The notes: generated by a model from the sequence alone, not told the origin. Shown: positions 51,539 to 60,276, numbered from the stretch's first letter. The stretch is 64,000 bases of DNA from Actinoplanes sandaracinus (GCF_030009775.1 NZ_JASCTH010000001.1:124001-188000); one strand, 5' to 3'. A program made the numbers and translations.

Positions 51539-53140
51539 ATGTTGCGAAGAATCACCGCCGGCATTTCTCGATACCGGAGGCGACTACTCGCAGCAGCGGT
51601 AGTGACACTTTCCGTGGCGCCGTTGACTCTGATCAACGGCAACGCCACCGCCGAGGCCGCGCTCCCGCCGCAGCCCGGCAACTTCACCGGGTACGGCTTC
51701 GACGCCTGCACCGCCCCGTCCAGCGAGGCGATGGCCGCGTGGCTCCAGTCGTCGCCGTACCGGGCCGCCGGCATCTACTTCGGTGGCAACAACCGCGGCT
51801 GCACCCAGAAGAACCTCACCGCTTCCTGGGTACGCGAGCAGATCACCCGCGGCTGGCGGCTGATCCCGCTCTACGTCGGCCCGCAGGCCAGTTGCACCAC
51901 GATCACCGCCAAGCGGAATCTGATCGACAACGCCAACGCCGCCGCGATGGGCCGGGCCACCGCCGAGGACGCGGTCCGGCAGGCGGTCGCTCTCGGGCTC
52001 TCCAAGGAGAGCGTGCTGATCTACGACATGGAGTCGTACCGGACGAACGACGCCGCCTGCCGTGACGGCGTGCTCCAGTTCATGAGCGCGTGGACGGCCC
52101 GCCTGCACGACTTCGGGTACTTCTCCGGCTACTACAGCAGCGCCGCCTCCGGCATCGCCGACCAGGTCGCCGTCTACAACCAGCCGGGGTACGTCCGTCC
52201 CGACTACATCGACTTCGCCCGCTGGGACGAGGCCGTCACGGTCAGCGACAAGGTCCTCCCGGCGGACTACTGGCAGCCGAAGCGCCGGATGAAGCAGTAC
52301 CGCGGCGACCACAAGGAGACGTGGGGCGGCGTCACCATCAACATCGACAACGACTATCTGGACTTCGCCCAGCTGCCCGGCGCGAAGCTGTCCGACTGGA
52401 ACCGCAACGGCTGGTCGGACGTCATGGCCCGGACCTCGTCCACCGGCAACCTGTTCGCCTACCCGGGCAACGGCACGGTCGTCACCGAGGGCAGCCGCAC
52501 CAAGATCGGCTTCTCGAAGACGGCGAACGCACTGCTGCGGATGGACCTCAACCGGGACAGTTACACCGACCTGATCGTCCGTACCAAGGCCGGCGCGGTC
52601 AACTTCTACCCCGGTCTCAGCAACGGCAAGTTCGGCAAGCGCAAGCAGCTCTACAAGAACTTCAAGCACATGCGGGAACTCACCGCGATCGGCGACTTCA
52701 ACCGGGACGGCTACCCCGACCTGCTGGCGCAGCAGACCAGCAACGGCAACCTCTACCTGTACCCGGGGCAGAAGGGCGCCAAGTTCGGCAAGCGCAAGGT
52801 CGTGGCGTACGGCAACTGGAACACCCGCAGCGAGTTCACCGGTGTCGGCGACTTCAACCGCGACGGCTTCCAGGACATGGTCATGAAGGTCAACAGCACC
52901 GGCGACCTCATGCTGTACCGCGGCAAGTCCGGCGGCCTGCACGGCGGCATGAAGATCGGCAACGCCAAGGGCCTGCGCGACCTGCTCGGCGTCGGCGACT
53001 TCGACCGGGACGGGTACACCGACCTGGCCGCGGTTCATGCGTCCTCCGGCAACCTGATGCTCTACCGCGGCAACGGCAAGGGCCTGATCTCGGGTGTACG
53101 CATCGGCACCGGCTACAAGGGACGCTCCCCACTGTTCTGA
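51539..53140 (+). CDS. Secreted DUF1906 glycoside-hydrolase-like protein with VCBS/FG-GAP repeats
   Basis: Exported protein, 533 residues. Signal peptide about 1-40. DUF1906 domain (about 45-275), as in mycobacterial Rv2525c: GYGFDACTAPSSEAMAAWL, GIYFGGNNRGC, GWRLIPLYVGPQASC and SVLIYDMESY, a TIM-barrel-like fold with a possible catalytic Asp/Glu pair. The C-terminal half (about 285-533) has five or so calcium-type FG-GAP/VCBS blades (GDFNRDGYPDLLAQ, GDFNRDGFQDMVMK, GDFDRDGYTDLAAV), a beta-propeller. ATG start, weak ribosome site. The stop codon lies in a 14-bp tandem array. Role in cell-wall glycan remodelling is plausible but unproven. Confidence 0.88.
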   Translation: MLRRITAGISRYRRRLLAAAVVTLSVAPLTLINGNATAEAALPPQPGNFTGYGFDACTAPSSEAMAAWLQSSPYRAAGIYFGGNNRGCTQKNLTASWVREQITRGWRLIPLYVGPQASCTTITAKRNLIDNANAAAMGRATAEDAVRQAVALGLSKESVLIYDMESYRTNDAACRDGVLQFMSAWTARLHDFGYFSGYYSSAASGIADQVAVYNQPGYVRPDYIDFARWDEAVTVSDKVLPADYWQPKRRMKQYRGDHKETWGGVTINIDNDYLDFAQLPGAKLSDWNRNGWSDVMARTSSTGNLFAYPGNGTVVTEGSRTKIGFSKTANALLRMDLNRDSYTDLIVRTKAGAVNFYPGLSNGKFGKRKQLYKNFKHMRELTAIGDFNRDGYPDLLAQQTSNGNLYLYPGQKGAKFGKRKVVAYGNWNTRSEFTGVGDFNRDGFQDMVMKVNSTGDLMLYRGKSGGLHGGMKIGNAKGLRDLLGVGDFDRDGYTDLAAVHASSGNLMLYRGNGKGLISGVRIGTGYKGRSPLF

Positions 53141-53190
53141 CCGAGCCGTTCTGACCGAGCCGTTCTGACCGAGCCGTTCTGACCGAGCCG
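53135..53190. repeat. 14-bp tandem repeat, four copies, starting at a stop codon
   Basis: TTCTGACCGAGCCG at 53135, 53149, 53163 and 53177. The TGA of the DUF1906 gene (53138-53140) is inside the first copy, and each later copy repeats it. Confidence 0.9.
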
Positions 53191-53227
53191 TTCTGATCCC
53201 GCCCGTTCTGATCCCGCGCGGGCGGGT

Positions 53228-53995
53228 ATGGCTCTCTCCGTGAGAGCGATGAGGTTCACCGTGGCCGTGGCGGCCGTCGCCCTTGGTGTGCGCGCCGCCC
53301 GGTCCCGCCATCGACGGGCGCTGCATCCGGCCGGCCGCACGTTCACCGGCGAACTCGAGGTCTGGGGCACACCCACGACGGCCGGTTCGGTCCTGATCGA
53401 CCGGCCGGGCCGGCACCGGGCCACGGTCCGGGTATCCAAAGGGGCCGGCGCCCGCGGAAGCCTGCCCGACGTGCTCGGCCTGGCCATCCGGGTGCACGGC
53501 TCCACCGGGCCGGACCGCGACCTGCTGCTGTCCACCACCGGGCGCGGCCGGCTGACCCGGCACCTGCCGATTCCGCGGCGGTCGTTCGACACGGTCTACG
53601 GGTCGATCACCCCGTACCGCAATCGCGAGGGCGCCACGGTGTATCTGTCGGCCGGGCCGGACCGGGACGGGACCGCTCTGGGCCGTACCCTCGCCTCGGT
53701 CTCCGCCGCTGCCGACGGTGACCGGGACGCCGGCTTCCTCCTCTATGCCGGTGGCGCCCGGCCTTTCGGACGGGTCCGCCTCGGGCCGGCGCTGCCGCCT
53801 GAGGCCGATGCCGCCCTGGCCTTCGACCCGGTCGGCAACGCGCCCGCCGATCTGCGTCCGGCCGGTTTGCTGAACGCCACCCGAGCCGTCGCCTACCGCG
53901 CGAGCCGGCGGTGGCGGGGCGTCAGTCCAGCAGCCGATTCTCCGGGCACGGTGTCGAAGACGCGGAGCGAGCCGAGGGCGTGCCCTTCCGGGTGA
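53228..53995 (+). CDS. Uncharacterised protein, 255 aa
   Basis: N-terminal hydrophobic segment (RFTVAVAAVALGVRAARS) followed by a beta-rich domain with HPAGRTFTGELEVWG, KGAGARGSLPDVLGLAIRVH and DLLLSTTGRGRL. The pattern of a His-x-x-Gly start and an RD/DLLLST segment is faintly reminiscent of heme-catalase-related small proteins, but no active-site His/Tyr can be assigned, so I do not name it. ATG at 53228; a GTG at 53240 or ATG at 53249 are also possible. The C-terminal 30 residues are low complexity. Confidence 0.65.
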   Translation: MALSVRAMRFTVAVAAVALGVRAARSRHRRALHPAGRTFTGELEVWGTPTTAGSVLIDRPGRHRATVRVSKGAGARGSLPDVLGLAIRVHGSTGPDRDLLLSTTGRGRLTRHLPIPRRSFDTVYGSITPYRNREGATVYLSAGPDRDGTALGRTLASVSAAADGDRDAGFLLYAGGARPFGRVRLGPALPPEADAALAFDPVGNAPADLRPAGLLNATRAVAYRASRRWRGVSPAADSPGTVSKTRSEPRACPSG

Positions 53996-54054
53996 CCAGC
54001 GGGGCGGAGGCGTAGAACCGGACACCGGCCAGCACCCCGGTGACCCACGGCTTG

Positions 54055-54070
54055 CGGGCCCGCGGGCCCG
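54055..54070. terminator. 16-bp perfect palindrome between convergent genes
   Basis: CGGGCCCGCGGGCCCG lies between the ends of the genes at 53995 (+) and 54072 (-). It can form a short GC hairpin in either transcript. Confidence 0.45.
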
Positions 54071-54071
54071 G

Positions 54072-54320
54072 TCAGAACCAGCGGCGCCGGCGGTAGTGGC
54101 CGTGGTGCCGGTAATGCCCGTGCTGCCGGTAGTGGCCGTGGTGCCCGTAACCCCCGTGGTGGCCGTAGGCGCCCGGGTGATGGCCGTATCCCTGCTGGCG
54201 CGCGATCCGGTGGTTGACCTCACGCAGGAGGCCGTCCACCGCGGGGTTGTGCCGGCCATGGGACATCCGCTGCAACTTCGACGCGACCATCGAGAGCACG
54301 AACCGTTTGACAAAGCCCAC
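54072..54320 (-). CDS. Small protein with His/Tyr/Gly-rich tail
   Basis: 82-residue protein. N-terminal 40 residues form a basic amphipathic helix region (VKRFVLSMVASKLQRMSHGR). The second half is a His/Gly/Tyr repeat (HHGGYGHHGHYRQHGHYRHH) with a final RRRRWF. Many His residues could bind divalent metal such as Ni, Cu or Zn, or bind surfaces. GTG start with GAGGAG seven bases upstream, which supports a real gene. No family known to me. Confidence 0.7.
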   Translation of the reverse strand: MGFVKRFVLSMVASKLQRMSHGRHNPAVDGLLREVNHRIARQQGYGHHPGAYGHHGGYGHHGHYRQHGHYRHHGHYRRRRWF

Positions 54321-54445
54321 CGCACGTCTCCTCTACCCGCCCGGCCCGTCGTCGCCGCGGGCCTTCCGGACTCCAGCGTATGCCGCCGGTTCCAGCCCTG
54401 ACCTGTGCGTTCCCTGGCCGTTCACTGTGTCCCCAAGGGGTCGTC

Positions 54446-54793
54446 TTACGGTGAATCGATGCCGCTCAGCTGCTCCTCGAGGTGGAAGACCTGGTCGAGG
54501 ACGACCATGCCCTCATCGGGACGGGCCTCGCCGAGGGCGGGGAAGAACTCGGCCATCGCGGCCTGCCAGCGGGCGTTGACCTCGGTGCGTGCCATCGCCT
54601 CCTGGGCCGCCGCGAAGTCGTCGGTCTGCAGGGTGCCGACGAGCAGGCCGTCGGGGCGGAGGAAGAGGCGGTAGTCGCGCCAGCCGGTCGAGGCGAGAGC
54701 CCGCAGCATCTCGGGCCAGACGGCGGCGTGCGCGGCCCGGTAGGCGTCGAGCTTCGCGGGATCGACCTGCAGGGTGAAGCACACGTGCGTCAT
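54446..54793 (-). CDS. rhaM: L-rhamnose mutarotase
   Basis: 115-residue protein of the RhaM/RhaU family, which interconverts the alpha and beta anomers of L-rhamnose so that the isomerase can act. Pattern: MTHVCFTLQVDPAKLDAYRA, HAAVWPEMLRALASTGWRDY, LFLRPDGLLVGTLQTDD and a short C-terminal helix. ATG at 54793 with GAGGAG five bases upstream. It is far from the rhamnose operon at 9315-15586 and stands alone on its strand, so it may be regulated separately. Confidence 0.9.
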   Translation of the reverse strand: MTHVCFTLQVDPAKLDAYRAAHAAVWPEMLRALASTGWRDYRLFLRPDGLLVGTLQTDDFAAAQEAMARTEVNARWQAAMAEFFPALGEARPDEGMVVLDQVFHLEEQLSGIDSP

Positions 54794-54914
54794 CGGGACT
54801 CCTCGCTCGCGGCGGATCATGACTCGCCCGCCATCATGCCGCTCCCTCACCGTGTCAGAAAGCCGGCTGAGGCCCGCAGCCGGGATCAGGGGGCGGAGCC
54901 CCGTACCCGGATGC

Positions 54915-55562
54915 TCAGGTGTCGTAGGTGCCGCAGTCCCATGGCGCCGCGAACGCCATGTAGTCGCCCGGCTCCGCGGTGACCCACCAGATATCGCCGG
55001 TGACCTCCGGCCCCTGGCTGATCAGCCCGAACGTCGTGCCGAACCGCTCGACGCGGAACGGCGCGATCGAGATCCGGCCGTACGTCACGTCGCCGAGCTC
55101 CCTGACCCGGACCGCGTGGGCCCGATCGGCGGCGACGCTCTCCTCGCTGCCGAACGCGTCGATCCGGGCCGTGATGAACGTCCCGTCCGCCCGGAAGAGA
55201 TACAGCGCCACGAATTCCCGGTTGTCCCCGTCGACCGGGTGGGTCTCGAACGGGCGGGTGAGGAAGAACTGCCGGCCGTCCGCGGTGTGACCGACGTAGC
55301 CGGCCTTGTAGTCGTCGTGGTCGATCGCGATCCGCTCCGGCGGGCCGGTCTCCGGTCCCACCTCGGCGTCACAGGGATCGCCGGTCGGGCTCGCCGAAGC
55401 AGGGGCGGTCGCGGGGGAACTGCTCGCTGAAGGGGAACTGCTCGCTGATGCGAGGTTGCTCGCGGCGGAAGGGCGGGACACCGTCGCGCACCCGACCGTC
55501 GCTCCGGCGTGCAGAAGCGTGACCAGGGTAAACGCGGCCACTCGCCGCCATCCGGAGATCAT
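54915..55562 (-). CDS. Putative lipoprotein, 215 aa
   Basis: Exported lipoprotein: N-terminal hydrophobic stretch (VAAFTLVTLLHAGATVGC) with lipobox TVGC, then a Ser/Ala/Pro linker (about 27-58) and a beta-rich domain (about 60-215) with the aromatic segment GQFFLTRPFETHPV and WWVTAEPGDYMAFAAPWDC. Two cysteines in the domain may pair. ATG at 55562. Divergent from the alpha/beta hydrolase gene. Function unknown. Confidence 0.75.
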   Translation of the reverse strand: MISGWRRVAAFTLVTLLHAGATVGCATVSRPSAASNLASASSSPSASSSPATAPASASPTGDPCDAEVGPETGPPERIAIDHDDYKAGYVGHTADGRQFFLTRPFETHPVDGDNREFVALYLFRADGTFITARIDAFGSEESVAADRAHAVRVRELGDVTYGRISIAPFRVERFGTTFGLISQGPEVTGDIWWVTAEPGDYMAFAAPWDCGTYDT

Positions 55563-55634
55563 GGCCGCAGACCGTAGCGGACGCCCGGCCGGTCCGCGCG
55601 GGCCGTGGGGTCTGGATCGCGCGCCGAGCCGGTG

Positions 55635-55658
55635 GTATTTATGTCGCATGCGAAATAC
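55635..55658. promoter_or_regulatory. Possible operator over the hydrolase start codon
   Basis: GTATTT (55635-55640) and AAATAC (55653-55658) flank CGCATGCG, an 8-bp palindrome that contains the ATG at 55648. A MarR repressor is encoded at the end of the same operon, so this may be its site; the two symmetries are offset by 2 bp. Confidence 0.4.
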
Positions 55659-56517
55659 TGCGATCGAGGCCGGCGGCATGAGCGGCACCCTGTGGGAGCC
55701 CGACGAGGAACCGGCGGCGGTGCTGGTGATCCATCCGGCGACGGCGACGCCCGCCGGGTTCTACCACGGGCTCGCCACCTACCTGGCGGAGAACCGGATC
55801 GCCGTGGTCACCTACGACTACCGGGGCACCGGCCGCTCCGGTTCCCCGCGCGATCACCGCGACGTGGGCATGCGCGACTGGATCGAGCAGGACGTGCCGG
55901 CGATGACCGCGTGGGCCGCCGGGTGGGCCGCCGAGCGGTTCCCGGCCCTGCCGCAGCTCGCGATCGGCCACAGCGTCGGCGGGCACGCTCTGGCGCTCGG
56001 GCACGGCGGCGCCGGCCTGACCGCGTTCGCGCTGGTCGCCTCGCACATGGCGTCGATCGCCGCCATTGAAGACCGGGTGGAGCGCCTGCGCGTACGCCTC
56101 GTGTTGTCCGTCCTCGGGCCGGCGCTCGCCGCCGTGCTCGGCTACGTCCCGGCCCGCCGCCTGGGTCTCGGCGAGGACATCTCGGTGGCCGCGATCCGGC
56201 AGTGGTCAGACTGGGGCCACCTGCCGAACTACCTGTTCGACGACCCCGCGATGCAGGCCGCGGAGCGGGCCGCGACCGTCACCCAGCCGGTGCTCGTGAT
56301 CGGCCTGAGCGACGATCCGTGGGCGACGCCGCAGCAGGTCGACCGGCTCGCCGGGCGTCTGGTGAACGCCCGGCTGGAACGCCGCACCTACACCCCGGCC
56401 GATGCGGGCGTGCCGCGCGTCGGTCACCATGGATTCATGCGCCGCACCGTACGCGACACCCTCTGGCCCGACCTGCTGACCTGGTTCCAGAAGCAGGTCG
56501 CGAACGCGGCGCCATGA
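55648..56517 (+). CDS. Alpha/beta hydrolase
   Basis: Cytoplasmic serine hydrolase, 289 residues. Oxyanion region VLVIHPATATPAGFYHG, YDYRGTGRSGSPRDH, nucleophile elbow IGHSVGGHAL, a cap region (about 155-205), Asp region LVIGLSDDPWATP and catalytic His in RVGHHGFMRR. ATG at 55648 chosen; no clear ribosome site. Its stop overlaps the MarR ATG (ATGA). Substrate unknown. Confidence 0.88.
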   Translation: MRNTAIEAGGMSGTLWEPDEEPAAVLVIHPATATPAGFYHGLATYLAENRIAVVTYDYRGTGRSGSPRDHRDVGMRDWIEQDVPAMTAWAAGWAAERFPALPQLAIGHSVGGHALALGHGGAGLTAFALVASHMASIAAIEDRVERLRVRLVLSVLGPALAAVLGYVPARRLGLGEDISVAAIRQWSDWGHLPNYLFDDPAMQAAERAATVTQPVLVIGLSDDPWATPQQVDRLAGRLVNARLERRTYTPADAGVPRVGHHGFMRRTVRDTLWPDLLTWFQKQVANAAP

Positions 56518-56930
56518 GCGGGAACCGGCTCGTCTTCGAGGTGATGAACGCCGAGCGCTCGCTCCGGCGCTGGATCGACGCGCGGTCCGGGGACAGCGGC
56601 ATCGGCGCGGCCGGCGCCGGCGTCCTGTTCTATCTGGCCGGCCACGACCACGCGCTGGTCGGTGACGTCAGCGCGGCCCTGTGCGCGTCGCCGTCGGGAA
56701 TAAGCGGCCTGGTGAGCCGCCTGGAGAAGGGCGGGTTCGTGGCGAAGTCGCCGGACACGGTCGATGCCCGGGCCGTGCGCTTGAGCCTCACCCCGCTGGG
56801 CCGGGAGGCCGTCGCGACGGCGAAAGAGGTCGTCAAGGAGTTGAACACCGAGCTGTCGGACGGCTTCACCGATGAGGAGTTGGCGATCGTGGCCCGCTGG
56901 CTGGGACAAATCACACAGCGCTTGACCTAG
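56514..56930 (+). CDS. MarR-family transcriptional regulator
   Basis: Winged-helix regulator, 138 residues. DNA-binding helix GISGLVSRLEKGGFVAKSPD, wing DARAVRLSLTPLGREAV and C-terminal dimerisation helices. Translationally coupled to the upstream hydrolase, a common arrangement in which the hydrolase acts on the ligand class that MarR senses. Probably controls the pair through the site around 55635-55658. Confidence 0.9.
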   Translation: MSGNRLVFEVMNAERSLRRWIDARSGDSGIGAAGAGVLFYLAGHDHALVGDVSAALCASPSGISGLVSRLEKGGFVAKSPDTVDARAVRLSLTPLGREAVATAKEVVKELNTELSDGFTDEELAIVARWLGQITQRLT

Positions 56931-57004
56931 ATGCCGGTACTTCCGCTGGGCGGCTGGGCATACCAGAGTGATTGCCGGGTGCCCTGAGGTGTGAGGGAGT
57001 ACTG

Positions 57005-58459
57005 ATGAGTCATCGAGTGGTAGTCGTGGGGGCCGGGTTCGGCGGCCTCTTCGCGATCAAGGCGCTGCGCCGTGCGGACGTCGAGATCACCCTGATCAAC
57101 GGTACGGCGTACCACCTCTTCCAGCCGCTGCTCTATCAGGTGGCCACGGGCATCCTGTCCGAGGGTGAGGTGGCACCGCCGATCCGCGAGGTGCTGCGCC
57201 GGCAGGAGAACGTCGACGTCCGCCTCGGCTGGGTGCGGGACGTCGACGTCGAGGCGAAGATCGTCTCGGTGGCCGGCCCCGGCATCGACTACACCGTGCC
57301 GTACGACACTCTGATCGTCGCCGCCGGCGCCTCGCAGTCGTACTTCGGCAACGACGAGTTCGCCGACCACGCGCCCGGCATGAAGAGCATCGACGACGCC
57401 CTGGAGTTGCGTGCCCGGATCTTCGGCGCCTTCGAGGTCGCCGATCTGCACACCGACCCGGAGACGATCGAGCGGTGGATGACGTTCGTGGTCGTCGGCG
57501 CGGGCCCGACCGGCACCGAGATGGCCGGGCAGATCGCTGAGCTGGCGCACCGCACGCTGCGTGGCCAGTACCGCCACATCGACTCCCGCAAGGCGCGGAT
57601 CCTGCTGGTCGACGCGGTGGGGACGGTGCTGAACACGTTCGGCGACCAGCTCTCCGCCAAGGCCGAGAAGCAGCTGGACAAGCTGGGCGTCGAGGTGCGG
57701 ACCAACACGAAGGTGGTGGCGGTCGACTCGACCGGCATCGAGGTGGAGACGATCGGCGGGGAGGCGGCCGGGCATCGCGAGCGGATCCCGACCATGACGA
57801 AGGTGTGGGCGGCCGGGGTGGCGGCCCCGGCGCTGGCCGGGAGGCTGGCGGCGGCGACCGGCGCGAAGACCGACCGGGCCGGCCGGATCCTGGTCGAGCC
57901 CGACACCAGCCTGCCGGGCCACCCGGAGATCTTCGTGCTCGGCGACATGATGAACCTGGCCGGCGCCGACGGCAAGCCGCTGCCCGGGGTGGCGCAGGTG
58001 GCCATCCAGAGCGGCCGGCACGCGGCCGGCCAGATCAAGCGGCGGCTCAGCGGCAAGGAGACCGGTCAGCCGTTCCGGTACTTCGACAAGGGCAGCCTGG
58101 CCACGATCTCCCGCTTCTCGGCGGTCGCGAGCATCGGGAAGCTGCACCTGTCCGGCTTCTCGGCCTGGGTGGTGTGGGTGGCGGTGCACCTGTTCTACCT
58201 GGTCGGCTTCAAGAACCGGGTCACCGCGGTGCTGCACTGGTTCGTCAGTTTCCTCGGGCGAGGCCGGTCGGAGCGGGTGGCCACCCAGCAGCAGGCGTTC
58301 GCCCGCCAGGCGATCCGGGCATATGGCGACCCGTTCCGACGCGCGGAGGCCGAGCGGGTCGAGGCTGAGCGGGTCGAGGCTGAGCGGGCCGAGGCCAAGC
58401 GCTCGGCGGCCCAGCGGACGGCGACGGGCGCTGACCAGGCGACGACACAGGCGCGGTGA
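57005..58459 (+). CDS. ndh: Type II NADH dehydrogenase
   Basis: Membrane-associated NADH:quinone oxidoreductase without proton pumping, 484 residues. FAD motif VVVVGAGFGGLFAIKAL, NADH motif VVVGAGPTGTEMAGQIAEL, quinone-side FVLGDMMNLAG and AQVAIQSGRHAAGQI, and C-terminal amphipathic membrane-binding helices (VVWVAVHLFYLVGF). The last about 35 residues are a charged repeat tail (VEAERVEAERAEA). ATG at 57005 follows GAGGGAG. Stands alone. Confidence 0.93.
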   Translation: MSHRVVVVGAGFGGLFAIKALRRADVEITLINGTAYHLFQPLLYQVATGILSEGEVAPPIREVLRRQENVDVRLGWVRDVDVEAKIVSVAGPGIDYTVPYDTLIVAAGASQSYFGNDEFADHAPGMKSIDDALELRARIFGAFEVADLHTDPETIERWMTFVVVGAGPTGTEMAGQIAELAHRTLRGQYRHIDSRKARILLVDAVGTVLNTFGDQLSAKAEKQLDKLGVEVRTNTKVVAVDSTGIEVETIGGEAAGHRERIPTMTKVWAAGVAAPALAGRLAAATGAKTDRAGRILVEPDTSLPGHPEIFVLGDMMNLAGADGKPLPGVAQVAIQSGRHAAGQIKRRLSGKETGQPFRYFDKGSLATISRFSAVASIGKLHLSGFSAWVVWVAVHLFYLVGFKNRVTAVLHWFVSFLGRGRSERVATQQQAFARQAIRAYGDPFRRAEAERVEAERVEAERAEAKRSAAQRTATGADQATTQAR

Positions 58460-58518
58460 TCGGGGCGCGGGCCAGGTAGCGTGTACCGGCCCGCTGCAGT
58501 TCTGAGAAAGGTCCACCA

Positions 58519-59175
58519 TTGGTTCCGGTCACTGTCAGTAGCCCCGTGGTGGCCAGAGCCAGGACGCTCGCCCCGGTCTTTCACGAGCTGACGCTCTTCC
58601 ACGGCAGCATGGGCGCGGGGAAGTCGACGCTCGCGCTGCAGAACGCGTACAACCGTCGTGAGGCGGGCCGGCCCGGCATCCTGCTGACCAGCATGGATCG
58701 GGCCGGCTCCGGGGTGATGTCGTCCCGGCTCGGCGTGGCGGCGGACGCCATCGAGGTGACCGACGGCACCGACCTGACCGCGCTGATCGCCGAGGAGGTG
58801 CCGGCCGGCGGTTTCGTGATCGTCGACGAGGCGCAGTTCCTCCGGCCGGAGCAGGTGGAGCAGCTGGCCTGGGCGGTGGACGAGCTGTGTGTGGACGTCG
58901 ACTGCTACGCGATCTCGACGGACTTCATGGCCCGGCTGTTCCCGGGCGCGCAACGGCTGCTGGAGCTGGCCGACAACATCGTGTCGCTACAGGTCGAGGT
59001 GACCTGCTGGTGCGGCCGTCCGGGGCGGCAGAACGCCCGGATCGAGGACGGCCGGGTGGCCCGCTCGGGCGCGCAGGTGGCGGTCGGTGACACGTCGGAC
59101 GCGGCCGAGGTCACGTACCGGGTGCTGTGCCGGCGTCACTGGCGTGACGGTGACGCCGGCCCGGCGCACTCGTGA
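58519..59175 (+). CDS. tdk: Thymidine kinase, type II
   Basis: Salvage enzyme that phosphorylates thymidine with ATP, 218 residues. P-loop GSMGAGKSTLALQNAYNRRE, Walker B/DEAQ motif VIVDEAQFL, lasso-like region and a zinc site with CWCGRPG and CRRH. TTG start at 58519, GAAAGG upstream; an internal GTG near 58545 is an alternative. Length is close to the family norm of about 200. Confidence 0.9.
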   Translation: MVPVTVSSPVVARARTLAPVFHELTLFHGSMGAGKSTLALQNAYNRREAGRPGILLTSMDRAGSGVMSSRLGVAADAIEVTDGTDLTALIAEEVPAGGFVIVDEAQFLRPEQVEQLAWAVDELCVDVDCYAISTDFMARLFPGAQRLLELADNIVSLQVEVTCWCGRPGRQNARIEDGRVARSGAQVAVGDTSDAAEVTYRVLCRRHWRDGDAGPAHS

Positions 59176-59198
59176 TTCCCCGCCGTCCGTAACCCCGT

Positions 59199-60137
59199 TC
59201 AGGGGTAGATCATCCAGGTCCGCAGGTCGCCGTGGACGTCGAAGAGGTAGCCGCCGTCGCCGACGCTGTGCGCGGCCGGGTCGACGTTCGAGAAGATCGG
59301 CTTGGTGAGTCCCCAGTACTTGTGGCCGGCGGTGTCCTTCCCCTTGCCGATGTGCACATAGACGTCGCCGCCCGCGGGCGCCACGGTCCCGGCCGGGAAG
59401 GTGTACCGGCGCAGGCCTGAGTCGCGGACCCACCAGCCGCCGATCGGGACGTCCGCCGCCGACGGGTTGTGGACCCGGAACCACTCGCCGTTGAGGTTCT
59501 TCTCGTCGAGGCCCTCGGCGTCCGCGTTGACGGTGACGGTGAGGCCGCTGTTCTGGGCCGGGCCGGGCTTGCAACTGGCCGGGTCGTAGAGCCCGCGGCC
59601 CGCCGCCGCGGCCTCCTTGGCGGCCCGGTGGTAGACCTCGTCCATGGCCCACTCGCCGGGGAACGCCTGCCACAGGGTGAAACCACCGCGGACCATCTGC
59701 TCGCCGACGTCCTGCCACTGACCGCCGATCTTCACGGCGACCGAGCGCAGCGGCCGGCTCCCGCTCTTGCTGGAGGCTTTGAGGGCGGTCAGCCGTACGG
59801 TGCCGCCGCCCGCCTTGATCAGTTGCTCCAGCCGCGCGTTCGCGGCCAGGGCGTGGCAGTCGCCCTTACGGCGTTCCGGGTAGTGCGAGTAGACGTGCTG
59901 TTCCATCGCCTGAATGCCGAGGACCCGCACCGACACCACGTTCCTGGTGCCGTCGCCGGCCAGGTCGACCCGCAGCGTGTCGCCGTCGGGAACCCAGTCG
60001 ACCTTGCCGGTCCAGACCTGGCAGTGGGGACTGCCCGCGACCGCGCGGCAGGCGGCGCCGGCGGCGTGGGCCGGGGCGGCGAGGCCGGCGAGGGTCAGCG
60101 TGACGGCGGTGGCGAGAGTCGTGAGGCGGCGGAACAT
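59199..60137 (-). CDS. Secreted nuclease-like (SNase) protein with lamin-tail domain
   Basis: Exported protein, 312 residues. Signal peptide about 1-25. Thermonuclease-fold region (about 35-180): VDWVPDGDTLRVDLAGDG (calcium-binding Asp), VRVLGIQAMEQ (Arg and Glu) and SRPLRSVAVKIGGQW (second Arg). C-terminal lamin-tail-like domain (about 195-312): LNGEWFRVHNPSAADVPIGG. Catalytic residues look kept, so nucleic-acid cleavage outside the cell is plausible. ATG at 60137. Convergent with thymidine kinase. Confidence 0.85.
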   Translation of the reverse strand: MFRRLTTLATAVTLTLAGLAAPAHAAGAACRAVAGSPHCQVWTGKVDWVPDGDTLRVDLAGDGTRNVVSVRVLGIQAMEQHVYSHYPERRKGDCHALAANARLEQLIKAGGGTVRLTALKASSKSGSRPLRSVAVKIGGQWQDVGEQMVRGGFTLWQAFPGEWAMDEVYHRAAKEAAAAGRGLYDPASCKPGPAQNSGLTVTVNADAEGLDEKNLNGEWFRVHNPSAADVPIGGWWVRDSGLRRYTFPAGTVAPAGGDVYVHIGKGKDTAGHKYWGLTKPIFSNVDPAAHSVGDGGYLFDVHGDLRTWMIYP

Positions 60138-60276
60138 GCCGTTCCATCGGTCCTGACAGCGGCGGGTTGAGAAACAGTGGCAGGTTGAGAACTCGAACCA
60201 CATTCACGGTCCCCATGGCAGGTCAGGACCCCGGGGCTGGTTTCGGCACGTCCGGGGCCTTCTTCTCGCACCAGGT

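Noticed and set aside
51584..54325. 900-codon minus-strand frame opposite the DUF1906 gene and the following gene
   Set aside because: It spans two clear plus-strand genes and tandem repeats and has no domain character.
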